A stretch of DNA of 64,000 bases, from positions 15,576,104-15,640,103 of the forward strand of contig OU452228.1 in the NCBI GenBank assembly GCA_911728455.2, given 5' to 3'. Of this stretch, positions 1 through 12,200 are shown in pieces (position 1 is the first letter of the stretch; each line of letters starts with the position of its first letter). Source of the DNA: Marthasterias glacialis. Lineage: Eukaryota; Echinodermata; Asteroidea; Forcipulatida; Asteriidae. The position numbers and the translations under genes are program-made. The notes below the pieces were generated by a model. That model was not told the DNA's origin and ran no database searches. It saw only the letters and a program-made list of their open reading frames with translations.

Positions 1-61
1 TGTCATATTTTTTTCAAATACGGTGTTTTCCTCCAATGTCAAACACATAAAGCTGTCTGCA

Positions 62-195
62 GGTCCCAATTTCATAGAGCTGCTTAAGCACAAAAAGTAG
101 CCATGGACAATTTTGCTTACAAGAATAATAACGTAGCCAGCCAAGACACCATACCACATATACCATCTGTGACTGGTATCCTGCTTTTGAAATCT
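62..195. mobile_element. partial copy of palindromic TIR element family M1
   Basis: Left half of a roughly 195-bp family whose ends read GGGCCCAATTTCATAGAGCT and its complement. Internal words GCTTAAGCACAAAA, CTGTGACTGGTATCCTGCTT match the full copies. The right end is missing. It sits in the last RPL21 intron. Confidence 0.65.
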
Positions 196-378
196 GAAAA
201 AAGAGACATACAGCTGCCTGAGATGAGCTGCCCAGGCACCTGTTATGGTCAAGGATTTGGGCTCACTTGGACCTGCAGCAGCTGAGCACGACCTTGGGCT
301 TGTAAAATAGCACCCTCATGTAAAATCACCCTCTATTTCAGATGGCACCGTTTTTCTGTTATTATCTTGACAACCAAC

Positions 379-538
379 CTGTCTCTTGAGGAGACTGCGG
401 TCCAGCTTGACGCCCTTCTCCTTAGCGTCACGTCTCAGCTGTTCGTTGCGTTTAACACGCAGGAGGAAATCGTCACGGCACTTTGAGGGCTTCACGTGCT
501 GGATGCGTACGTTGATGCGCTTGGGGAGGATTCGGTTT
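379..538 (-). CDS. RPL21: RPL21 third coding exon
   Basis: Acceptor GTACAG before AAACCGAAT; donor AGACAG|GTTGGT. 160 nt that complete a split codon and add 53 residues ending LLKRQ. The final exon (usually PAHFVRT and on) is not in the window; 1-378 reads as intron. Confidence 0.93.
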
Positions 539-1736
539 CTGTACACAGCAAAAAAAATCAATCAAACCTTAAGTTCTTCCCCCTAGACATTATTCAGTTT
601 TTGTTTCTACTTTTTTATTTTTAGGGGTTTTAGGTTTTTGTTTTGTTGATGTTTACATCTTTCTGTTTCCTTTATTATTTGGTGGGGGTGGTTGTCAAAG
701 TATTTGCCAGGACCTGGAAACTTGATGTCCAAATTCAAAAAATTCACAACAGAGTGTCCAAATTTTCACTTTCATTACTTCACTATAAGGTGATCAATAA
801 AACCCATACATCCCTCTGACCGTTACAATGGAGGAGGGAAAGGGAGGGGAATAATTTTAGAGGGAGAAGAAACACTTAAATCTCCTGAATTCTCTGTTTG
901 ATCAATTACAACACGTCAAATGTGTCACAGAAACAAAACAGAATTCTATGTCACCAACAGGCTGCTCTGTAACTTTGCTTTGCATTTTTCTTTCGGACGT
1001 TATCATCTTTGGGATACTTACCCGACCTGCTTGTTGACGATGACTCCAACAGCGTGAGGGGTCACGTTGAAGACACGCCCAGTTCTACCATGGTAGGTCT
1101 TGTGTGGCATACCCTTCTGGAAGGCACCGCAACCCTGATAATACCGATGCAAAGGCGTAAAAAGTTAACCACATAAAACTATAAACTTTAGCGTAAGGGG
1201 CGTAATTATCATTTAACAGTAGTTAAAAAAGGGGCATAAGTCGTGTTGTTTTACATATATCCATTTCAATACCTTTTAAAAAATTGACAAAATTACATAA
1301 CCTTTTTATTTTGTTTTCCCATGAGGTAAATGACCCTCACCGAAAATGTAAATTTTTGGGGCGTACCTTGATGTCGACGTAGTCTCCTCGCTTGTAAACA
1401 TGGAGGAAAGTGGACAGTGGCTCTACACCCTTCTTGCGGAAGTCACGCGAGAACATGTACCGCGTACCGCGGCGGTAACCTGTTGTGTTTGTCTTCACCA
1501 TGATGCTGTCTGCAAGAAAAACAATTTCATGAATTATTTTGTCACGACAGGTACAATCCGAAATTCTTGGGAATTGTCATACTTTAGTGTCCTCTTGCAC
1601 GTTTCCATCTCACTGACTTTACAGTATCGAGACCCTTGCATAGCACCTACAAGTCTGCGCTGCCATGTTTCTGCAGCACCCTGTGGAGGTGTATTCACTT
1701 TGAAAGATGCCGAACACCCCCCCCCCCCCGCCCACA

Positions 1737-1775
<39 letters not shown>

Positions 1776-3032
1776 TTTCATTTGTTATGACAAAACAGAA
1801 GTTAACTTATTTAACTAGATATGATATCTTTTATCTAAATCTAGTGAGTGAAAAAGTGGCTATCGGATAATTTGTCATCTTTTCATAAATTCAATCCTCA
1901 TTATTTTACATCATGATTTTATCGTTCTAAAAAGTTAAAAAGTAATGCTTTACTTTGCAATATTAACTTAAAACACCTTTTATAAAATGTTTTGGAGCAT
2001 TAGGGCCTGATTCAGTGATTTTTAATGTTATTTTTTATAATGAATATTGTATTTTATCATTTCGCCTTTTTTAATTCCTCTCCAAGAATTGGTAAATGGT
2101 AGTTTTAGGGCCTAGCACTTAGCATGCCTAAAAATTTTCAATTATTGACTATTCTGAAACAAATAAATAAATGCAAGCAGACATTCCAGAGCCCTCATGC
2201 CCAAAGAAAATAATATTGGTGTTCAGTGGGTAATACTGTCATTGGACCACCAACCAATGACTTTATGTTTATGTCATGAAATATAACTATAAGCTAATGA
2301 ATTTCGCCTACCATCTACCTGATTTTTAGTTTATTTTTATTTTTTCACGATTTTGGTATTTTGTCATTGTCGCAATGTCTGTGATTGTAATATCGACCTC
2401 ATGCATATGATGCCATTTTGAGCCTTTAGCAGGAAAGGACACCCTGGCTTTGAGGTTAAAACAGCTAGTAAAAGAAGCAAGTATAAAGCACGTTCGATGC
2501 CGCATTTGACCTCAACTTGCTCAAAAAGATGGCGGCGACAAGGTCTATTCTAATCAAAGAGCCTGTTTTTCTCTGTCTACATTTTTGTAATTCTTTTTGT
2601 GCAGATAGTATAATTAACCTATATTGATAGGAAAATATTGTGCGTATGTCTGGGAAATAGTTGTGGGAAATTGGGGTGATCTGATCAGAGCCCGAGGGGC
2701 GAACTGACTGTATGTTGCAATTGCATTGCAAGCCAGCACACTGACTGTTCACAAATACTGACGACAGACACTCAGAAAGCATGCTACACATGCACGACAC
2801 ACCATCCGAATGTGCACAACAAACGGCTGTTGATTATGTTCAATTCATGATTTATACACAGCTTTCTGCCAAGACAGCTTTACTTTTGTAACGATGTTTA
2901 AATGTTAAATATATCATTAACAACCCTCTCAATAAAAATCGCAGTATTTATGCCTGGATCGACTCTAACTCTGAGTGTAAAATGACGAACAGTTTTTATC
3001 TCACCTCTGGTGAAATGGCCGACTAGAAAGAG
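379..3032 (-). CDS. RPL21: 60S ribosomal protein L21 (eL21), last exon outside window
   Basis: eL21 is a structural protein of the large ribosomal subunit, acting in the cytosol. Exons read on the minus strand: non-coding about 3032-3005, then 1509-1367 (ATG at 1501-1499), 1134-1022 and 538-379. Together they give 136 residues; animal eL21 has about 160, so roughly 25 C-terminal residues lie left of base 1. Recognisable blocks are [10 protein letters not shown] near the N-terminus, [35 protein letters not shown] and [19 protein letters not shown]. Junction phases agree: AAG|GGT (phase 0), GG|A (phase 2), and CAG at the last donor (phase 0). The N-terminus [11 protein letters not shown] differs from the usual MTNTKGKRR. 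Regulation is inferred from a pyrimidine-rich start (TOP-like) at about 3034-3026. Identity is secure; the non-coding first exon is a weaker call. Confidence 0.93.
1022..1134 (-). CDS. RPL21: RPL21 middle coding exon
   Basis: Acceptor TATCAG before GGTTGCGG; donor CGG|GTAAGT. 113 nt, starting in phase 0 and ending in phase 2. Encodes [16 protein letters not shown] and on to VNKQV. Confidence 0.93.
1367..1509 (-). CDS. RPL21: RPL21 first coding exon
   Basis: Acceptor CTTGCAG ends at 1510; ATG at 1501-1499; 45 codons to the donor AAG|GTACGC. Encodes the conserved [10 protein letters not shown] block and ends YVDIK in phase 0. Confidence 0.9.
1718..1775. repeat. C-run and (CA)n microsatellite
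   Basis: A run of C followed by a CA dinucleotide repeat in RPL21 intron 1 (1510-3004). The rest of that intron shows no feature I recognise, apart from AAGATGGCGGC (YY1-like) near 2528. Confidence 0.9.
3005..3032 (-). other. RPL21: candidate RPL21 non-coding first exon with TOP-like start
   Basis: On the minus strand a pyrimidine tract CCCTCTTTCT is followed by AGTCGGCCATTTCACCAGAG and then a donor GTGAGA at 3004. A start in a pyrimidine tract and a tiny untranslated first exon are the normal layout of animal ribosomal protein genes. The exact start base is a guess; the exon is inferred from motif and position only. Confidence 0.55.
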
Positions 3033-3276
3033 GGAGATCACGGGCACGTGGTATTTCTCGCGATAAAATACGTGCTTAAGATGAAATTCCAAAGTCATTG
3101 ACCCCAATAGTCTGGTTCCTCAAAATCCCATTCTAATGATATCATGGAACGTGTGTATCATTCTGCTGTCGATTAGTAGAGGCGGTGTCTTGACCAAAGT
3201 TGACATGAGATTGCGAGAGTGAAAAATGATGATTCTGTGATGTTGTCGTCGGGTTTTTTATCCCATTTTTAAGATG
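3030..3276. promoter_or_regulatory. possible bidirectional promoter between RPL21 and USP12/46
   Basis: The candidate RPL21 start (about 3032, leftward) and the USP12/46 start codon (3274, rightward) lie within 245 bp. No TATA box is obvious on either side. The word AAGATGG at the USP12/46 start resembles a YY1-type initiator. Sharing of control elements is inferred from spacing only. Confidence 0.45.
3274..3276 (+). CDS. USP12/46: USP12/46 exon 1: start codon only, then intron
   Basis: AAGATG is followed directly by a donor GTAAGA at 3277. The next exon begins GGAGCAAATGCATCT, giving MGANAS. Upstream in this frame there is a stop (TGA) about 36 nt before and no other ATG, so only the initiator codon would be coding here. 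The choice rests on the donor, the phase, and the place opposite the RPL21 start; an upstream exon with a longer N-terminus, as in human USP12, is not excluded. Confidence 0.6.
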
Positions 3277-6200
3277 GTAAGAAATTATGTTTTATTTATT
3301 TACATGAATATTTATAGTGGAAAGGTATTTTTTTATATGTTAGACTGTTCTTTTAAAATTTTAAATTGTGCAACTGTTTATGCCAGTGAGACAAATAAGC
3401 GAAAACAAACTGGGATCTCGGCTGTGTACTTTGGGAGACCCATTGCATTGCACGTCAAACCGTGCCTGCACGGTCCAGTGCAGTGCCAGTGGTGGGTATT
3501 GTGTCCGGCTGGCCGAAAGGGTTGAGGGCAGGGCTGGGGTTGGGCTGGTGTCACAAAGACATTCTATTGATGGGAAGGCAAAGCTGCAAAATCTTCCTTC
3601 AGTATTTTGTTTGGAAAAGTTTCCATAACCGCCACTTTCTAAGTGATTTGTTATATTTTTTAATAATGGGTGTTGGGCATTGTTTCCCTTTTTAAATTTT
3701 GATTTTTATAATTCCTCTCGAGGAATTGGTACCGTCGTAGCTAGAACGCAAATTATTGACCTTTCAAAAATAAAAATCAAGCGGACATTTCATTGCGCAG
3801 CAGGAACTTTCGCGCATTTATCCACAAAGGAACTAAAATGGCTTTTAGCGAGTAGTGTTGTCAAGCCCAACGTAGACTTAAAAATGGCTTATTTTGACCT
3901 AAATTAAAAGAGACAAAGTGGCTGCCAGATACGGCATTTTTGCCAGTTTTATTATCATCAATTTAACCTTTTTTATTCCGTTTATTTGTCTTTTTACTTT
4001 GTTGAATGTTGTGATTAATAATAATATTGTAACTCTGCTGAATCGTCAATAGACCTTATGGTGATACGTCTGACGTTATGAGTCCCATGGAGATATGTAC
4101 AGAAACTCCCTCAATGAGGTCAAAACGGCCATAAGTTTACTGTAGGGAAACGACTGTGCATACCCTCTAAGGCTCTATTATTAATCTTGGCCATGGGAAT
4201 GAAAGTGTCAGATTTGTATCCGTACGTTTCTAAAATTGCATGCAGCTTTTTTTATTTAGTCATTAATTCATTATTTTAAAATCACGGTTGTTGCGGCTTG
4301 CGCACTTGTACACACGATACCTATCTTGCAGCCGCAGATAAAATAGCATTTTTCATTGGTTGACTTGTGAGTTCACCAGAGCTCAGACCAATCATATGAC
4401 AGGAGAGAAACAGCAGTCGGTTTGTACTGCACAACATGAGGTGGATGCTAGACTTGTACGCAAGTCGACCGGTAGTCTTAAAAGCTGTTTACGCTATGAC
4501 CAAATGGTGTGGTGCAAGCATCACAGTGGGATAGCAGAAAACAATTGATGACTTGTCTATATACAAAATACAAGTCTAAGTGGATGCTTAATCGGACTAG
4601 ATATAGTTGTGTGTGGAGATCCATTCCATCGGCCAGCAACAACTGCATGGGGTTAGGTCTACATAAACTGTGTAAATATGTATATTTTACCTGTGTCTGG
4701 TGATTTGGAAATTGAAAATGTGTGATGAAAAGACTTTTTTGTGTAAATAATGAACAATTTTGTAGTAATGAATTTTTTCGGCTGGACATTTTAGAGCATG
4801 GGGGTGGTGGACGCAAATCTGAAACTTTCATTCCCATGGCCTTATTGTAATATTAAATAACTGAAATTTCACTCAGCTAATCATAAGATTAAGGACTAGT
4901 CCAGAGACTACAAGCCTAGCATTTGTCAGAGTTACTGGACCCAACGATACTTTTGTAGCATTATTAGGACATTATCTGGCGTATGTAGGGTCTGAGTGAA
5001 CGCTCATGCGTTTGTTGATACCTGAGTACAAATACCCTACACAATTCAAAACCTAAAACACGGAGTGACAAAAAACTGCTCCAAAATCCGTCAACGTCAA
5101 AGACCTCTATAGTAGGCCTATCCCTAATAATCTTTAAACACACCTGAGGTACACAGGAGATATTGTCTGTTAATATGATGGTACGATTTAGTCAGGTATG
5201 TTTCTTTAAACATGTTAAAAACAAATTAAACCTGGTGTCCAAAATGAACCACACTTGACTCCTGATGTGCAGATTCCGCATGATTTTGCCCAATCTGCAG
5301 ATTGAGCAAATCCATGGAATGCGCTCAACGAGCATCGAAGCACATCAGAAGTCACGTGTAACTCAGACTAGCTAAAAGTTAAACATGAGCCAGAAAAACC
5401 AAAAATTAACGGGAAACTACATACATTCAACCTGTGAAGTGTTGATTGAAATCTCTGTTTTAGTGAAAACAAGAGTTAAAAAATTACAGGTCTGTTACAT
5501 TTTGTCAGGGACTATGTCAGGAATATGTACATTTTCTTGATTCATAAAACTTCTCACTTCAATTTGCAGCTCAAAAAAAACATAAGCAATGGTGATTTTA
5601 GGGGTCTCCAAATAAGATCTTCGTTATTTAAGGAGAGCGAGTGTAATCGATCTCCTCTGCACTCCTTAACCTTGTCTGAGAAGTGAACAAAACAGCACTC
5701 TTAAAAATTTAAAGCGTTTGTAATTTTTTTAATTTGGAAAAAAACAAAATATTTTCACTGCAAGAAATGAACTACTGATGTGACGACTAGAGGCTTTTGC
5801 CATTTAACAAAAATAATAATCTACCAATCCAACTCTGCAATGCGGTGAATCGTGGATGTACTCACATTATGTACGTGCTTGAATTAAACATCATAAAAAA
5901 TCAGATTTTATGAAATGTTTTTGCTTCACTTTTTAAATTAATGACATGTGGGAAGTTTGGTTTTGAGGAGTGCAGAGAGCTCACCTTAATCATTTCAAAG
6001 TACATTACAGCATCATTATTTCCAACAATGACCTTGTTCACCACTTAAAAAGTATCAGTGTACTTTTGAGAGCATTTTCGTAGAGAAACGTAAGGAAAAT
6101 GCCTTGTAATTAACGAGAATAAAAAAAAAATTGTATTTATTTAAAAAATCACAAGTTTATAAGTTTTAGGGAAATATTGTAAAAAATATTGTAGCCTTTG

Positions 6201-9200
6201 AGAAAGACTCTGCTAGGCTCGAAACAAAAGGCCATTAACAATTTTTTTTGGTGGAAATATTGTAACTGATTTTTTCCTGCTCCAGCCCTGAACTTTGTGT
6301 GAGTTTTCTTTCCAAGGCTCCCTGATTGCGCCAATGTGCCAACAAGTATCTTTACAACAAGTCCAAGTAACCACTTCCTTGAGGAGTGATGTCATTTTTG
6401 GCCCTTTGCGGACGGACACTCCTCTGCAGCGATTTCCTTGGAGATGTCTCATGCTATGTCTTGAGCTCGATGATTCATCTGCCGCCAAGTTGTTGATTTC
6501 AGCCGGTGGCTGTAGGCCCCTTTCAACTCCCGTCTGAGTTTCAGTCGTTGAGGAGAGTTATTTCCGCTTCAAAACCACTGTCACACACTTGAATCATTAT
6601 TATTCATTCCATTTAAATGTGCTCTATAAAGTTTTTCGTTTTTTTTGGGGGGGGGGCATTTTTTAGAATTGTAGTATATTGTATAATTTGTATTGCAATT
6701 TTTTTAACGTTGACCACTATTTTCAGACATTTTATGAAGGGAAATTTGTCGTCATAATTTTTGAAAAGGGTTGACCCTTAAATAGTCACAAGCAGCATTC
6801 AAAAGATTGAATAACGGTATCCCTTACGATTTTCATAGTTTCCCCTTTTCAAGTGAGCTAGACCTTTACAGGAGAACTGCACTGTATCCGCAGATGGGCA
6901 GTTGCCATAGTTGGGACAGACGTTGGGACAGTCTAGGGGACTGGCGTAACTCTCTCAGTTTGTGGCTGTACTTGTCAGACTTTTTAAAATGCCTCTGCAC
7001 AGGTGTATCTTGCAGGGATGAGATTCTTCATACTTGTATCTGAATTCAGACTGTTTACGTCTGACTGGTGAAAACAAAAAGATGTTATTTTCTTCAGGTA
7101 TGAAGAAATCTTGCTCTTTGATCTACTTCTCTAGTGATGAGGATACTGTTCGAAGAAGCTCATTTCAATCTATAACTCTAGGCATTACCAAAAGCTGGAA
7201 ATGACGTCATTTGAACATACCTCCTTAAATTTGGATCCTATTTTCAGTTTTTTCAGATTTGATTTGTGTTTTCAGGATTAGGTAGAGCCACCTGCTGGTG
7301 GACCATAGCTGGAGGGTTTGCCTGTAACTTTTTAGTGACTAGCCAGCAGGATCAATTACCTTGTCATTTCAATAGCCCACCAGTTTTTTTTCACACTAAA
7401 GCCGTGTTTGCATTGGACTTTGTGGGGGTAAACTGACCGAGCAAATGGGTAACCATTTTAAGTCCAGTGCGAACAGCCCAGAAAAATTTCACCCTGGTAA
7501 CTTAACCGAGTCCATGGGGTAGTTTAACCGGCCACATTCTGCCCAGGTAAACAAACCTGGTCAAACTAACCAAGCCGAAAAGTCCAGTGCGGATGCATCG
7601 TCCCGGTAAAACCGGCCAGTAAAATACCAGATCCAGTTCGCATGCAAAGGTTGGCTTATAGTCGATCGTGCGACGATAAAATTGACGAGTGACGTAGCTT
7701 ATAGTCGACGCTCATAGTTGACAGCTGCCCTTCTTTCCTTTGTCTCCCCCTCCCCCTGAGCTATACCACAGATGCAAAGCTTGCCAACCGGACTACTTGG
7801 AGAGAATGTGGACAGGCTCCTAGGTGTATTAACTAGCATTTGGCCAGCAGACCAATATTAAGGGCAAACACTGCTACACAAGTTTCTTTATTATAATTGT
7901 TACTTATTTATTGGTTAGGGTTTCAAGTTGAAATCTCATTAAGGTACAAACGGGGAAAAAATAATAAGGAAATTGTGAAATTGAAATCCCAGAGAAAGTT
8001 ATGGGCCCTGCAAGCCCTGTAGTTCAGTGGAGATTTTCTTGAAGTTTGCCAGTACAGCGGTAATATTTTTATGGTTGAGTTTACCCTAGAAATAACCCCA
8101 AATCTCTCTGCTCTGTTTTGTTTTTATTGTACAGGGAGCAAATGCATCTGCTTTGGAGAAAGAGATTGGATCTGACCAGTTTCCTCCCAATGAGCATTAT
8201 TTTGGACTAGTCAATGTAAGTGAAGTAGAGTACAGGCAATTTTGCAATACTGTGCACCCTCTACAGTTAAGCATGGAGAGGCCATTTTCCCCAAAAGCAT
8301 AAAAAAAACAAAAAACATGACACTTGCAACTCAGCAGCACACGTGCAGTTTAGGACCTTTAAATGGCTGACATGAAAGTGAAAAACATTCACCAGCCTCA
8401 AAAAAATACCGTCTTATACCCTTATCACAGTCAGGGTCATGTTGCTCATCATTTTTAGTGAGGACCAAAACTTATTGACCCTTTTTCAAAAGTACACTGC
8501 GAAAGTGTCCTCTTCTATAGGTAAACAGTAGATGGCACTCTGTTGTGCAAATTGCCCGTATTTGAAACTTTGAAATGTAGTAAGGTTTGCTGTATTTAAG
8601 TAGTTTATTTCTGTGCTGTTAGTACTGCAAACATCACTGGAATGTGGATGAAGAATTCTTTGTGACAGATCAAATATTTTACCAATAAAGAGTACAGGCC
8701 TGATATTTGTAAGGGCGAGGCAGTTTTTCCTAATAAAAAAGGGCACATCCATGGGGAAAAATAAATTTGTACTGGAACAATTCATCCCGTTTTTCTCATA
8801 CTGACGAATCGGCAAATAACACATTTCGAGTAAATTGATTTTTAAGTTTGTCACTTATTCACTTATACTTTTCGCAGTTCGTTTAATAACAAATTCATTA
8901 GATTTTTTTATCTGTGTGTTACGGGATATTATCTTGTCATGTACTCATGTATATTTTGGGAAAATATACTTTTTAAATATTCTTAACGATGTCTTGAACT
9001 TATTCGTCACTATGTACAAAAACAAATCCACGCACCCCACGCTGATTTTGTGCACAAGCGTATGCTGATTCGCCACTTATTTGTCACTATGAGAAAAAAT
9101 AAAAATTACAATCGCGCGTATTCGCCTCCATGTGTTTGTACACAAACCTACGTGTACGTGATCAAAACAAAACATTCTCGACTTTACAAACCTTTTTATG

Positions 9201-12200
9201 ATCCAATCAAAATCATTGAGTATCGTAGATCTTTCCTTAGTCCAAATTCAAAGACATAAGAAGATTGAGATAGCAAAACATTTAAAAACTTGAGGTCTTG
9301 TAAAAATATGGTAAAACAATTACTCCCCTCTGCCCGCAGTGAGAAACTGGTACTATACGCAAAGCTTAATGTCAATCACGTACACAGCGATTAGGGTTAC
9401 CAACTCACCAATCAAAATCATTGAGTATCGTAGATCTTTCCTTAGTCCAAATTCAAAGACATAAGAAGATTGAGATAGCAAAACATTTAAAAACTTGAGG
9501 TCTTGTAAAAATATGGTAAAACAATTACTGTACTCCCCACTGCCCGCAGTGAGAAACTGGTAGGCTACTATACGCAAAGCTTAATGTCAATCACGTACAC
9601 ACCGATTAGGGTTACCAACTCACTGAACGGATTCGTCAGTATGACAAAAACAAAATTTTACTTTTGGGCCGATTCACCAATCGGGGGGTGTCTGTAACTC
9701 TAAAACCATCAGGAATTTTGATTTGAAAATTTCAGAATTGAAAGTAGACACAAAAATAACCCTAGAACCGTTCAAACCTCGATTTCCTGAAAAATGCTGA
9801 TTCGTCACTATGAGAAAAACGCGACGAATTCAAGGGGCACAGTGGCAATGGAGGGCATGGGCATGAAGACAATTGCCTCTGTTGCCTCCTTGAAGTATCC
9901 TACTTGCATGAAGACAATTGCCTCTGTTGCCTCCTTGAAGTATCCTACTTGCAAGTACATCAGTAGCTTCACCCTAACCCCCTAGAGTTTTTTGTTACTA
10001 GGATCCTGCCTCATTCTAACAAAATCCAACACCATATGGCAACTCAATACCCAAACTGTTGAATTCGGATTGTTCAATTCATTTCAATTCAACTTTGATT
10101 TGTAATGACCAGCTTTTCTTGTTCTGTTCAAATACTTAAACTAAAACATACATTAAATATTAAACTGGTATGAACTTGTTAGATACTTTGGAAATGTGAA
10201 GTAAACTGCAATAAAATTTCAAAGGGTACTACTGTACGTGAACAAAGAAAAGATAAGATAACATAAGAATCATTTGGTAAAAAAGTTATAAAAAGACAAA
10301 ATAGCACCGGGCAAAAAAGACAAGTTTTACATGTATTTTTGTCATAAACACAGAAAAGTTCAACCTTGTTGCTTTGCAAACCATGAAATAACTTGAATTT
10401 GAATTGTGGGGCGAGCACTGCAAGACGACTGCAAACTTGTACACCTATTCTGATGATGCACTGCGAAAATGGCCTTTCCTTTGGCAAACTGTAGAGGGCG
10501 CACTGTATTGTGAATGACCCATACTGCCACCGTACACACTGCAGCCTCAGTGACCCCTTGTCAAATTTCTCCAACATGTCCAGTACAGGATTTTATGCAT
10601 GTTATGTGAAAAATGATGGCCTTTAACAGTGTGTGTACTACCTGAGTGTCACCCGACCTTTCAAGTACAAGCTTGAAGGCCAACATGGTGCATTTGATGA
10701 CTGATAATATACAATATCCAAGTGGTTTCTTGTTTCTGAACACGGCTGTTAGTGCCTCTTCAAAACATTTTGTACTTTATTCAGAAATTTTATGCTTTGG
10801 CTCTTAGCAATCCTTCCCTCTCGACATGGAACATACGGTGCATTTGAGTGATGGATTTCATTGTTTAAGGACCCAATTTCACAGAGCTGTTAAGCAGAAA
10901 ATGGTGCTTTCTGCTAAGCAAAATTTTGCAGGGAACCAGTCACAAAGTTACAAACAACAAACATTGCGTGATGCTTTGGCTGGTAACCCGTTTCTGTGAA
11001 GCAATGTTTTTCTGTGCTAAGCAATTGTTGTGCTTAACAGCTTTATGAAATTGGGCCCTGGCGATTGATGCTAGGTTGCCATGGTGATTCATAAACAATT
11101 AGATTGTTTTTATAATGTTTGATTGTCTGAGGTGGGATTTGAAATTGCGCATCTTGGATTATAAATAATTGAAAAGGATTTACACAGACACATAACAGAA
11201 AAATTAATAAGTGTGGCAACAATCAACTTAATCTGGATAGAGAAGATACATGGATCAGAAGATAATTCACTGACAGTATGAAAGAATAGCAAGAATAGTT
11301 CATGTATGTACATGTATACAAACTGTATGTTTTAAAAATAACCCCGTATCTCCAATAGAGTTAAATAGAATTGACTTAAATGCATTGTTGTCATCTTGCC
11401 CACCATCTTAGCGGTGAAACGATGAGGATTCAATGGAAAATCCACAGCTACATGTATTGTACATGTACATATTACACTGCGCCAAGGATGGGCCAATGAG
11501 CAACCTTCTTTTGACCTCTGAGAGAGTCTATAAACACACTGTTGAACCCATAGGGTCATCACGGCAATACTAAAAACAACAAAACTTCCACCTGACAAAC
11601 AAACACACAAACAAACAAACTGTACCTGACCACATTTCTGGTGTCTACATCCCGGTCACGTTTCATTTTTTTCTACAACACAAACACTTTTATGTACAAC
11701 ATAAACACTTTTAAACGAGGTCAAAAGCCAAATTTTGTGAAAGCTGCTTGGAAAATGTGTCGACTTTAAAGCACATTAGCAGAGACCTGCTACATTGTTG
11801 TACATGCAAATATTATCAAAGCAATTGAGCTACATGTATAGACAGTGCAAGATTCGTACGTAGTCAAACATCTTCTGTATTCTTGGGTTCCTCCGTATAT
11901 TGCCTTTATGTGTGAAGGAATCGAAATCGCACACTTAAGCGTTCAAATACGTGCGAGACTTGCACAGTCTGTACGGGCTGAATGAAAGTTTGCCCCCTGT
12001 ACATACATGGCACAGTACTTTAAATGATGCACTGTGTACATTGTAATCTTATGAAGTGATCTGTGTGTTTTCATACTGTTAAATAAGTTACAATGCCCTT
12101 TTCAAAACCTGAAACCCTAAGTGCACTTAAACCTTACACGTACAGGTACATTGGCAACGTAAAACCGACAGTAAAGGGCACCTCTAGCGTGTCTGCATGT

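Noticed and set aside
1022-1030. Alternative RPL21 donor CAG|GTCGGG instead of CGG|GTAAGT
   Set aside because: GTAAGT is the stronger donor, and only it keeps the frame into the next exon (V-G-N-R-I-L-P-K).
541-1366. Possible snoRNAs in RPL21 introns, as in vertebrates
   Set aside because: No convincing C/D or H/ACA box pair at suitable spacing was found by eye; a covariance search would be needed.
6120-6560. ACTCTGCTAGGCTCGAAAC phrase, similar to endings of retroelement reverse-transcriptase regions in marine animals
   Set aside because: Too short and without a neighbouring reverse transcriptase sequence to name a family.
7395-7640. Possible MITE (GTGTTTGCATTGGACT versus GTCCAGTGCGGATGC)
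   Set aside because: Ends pair only loosely and internal words are repetitive; not firm enough to annotate.
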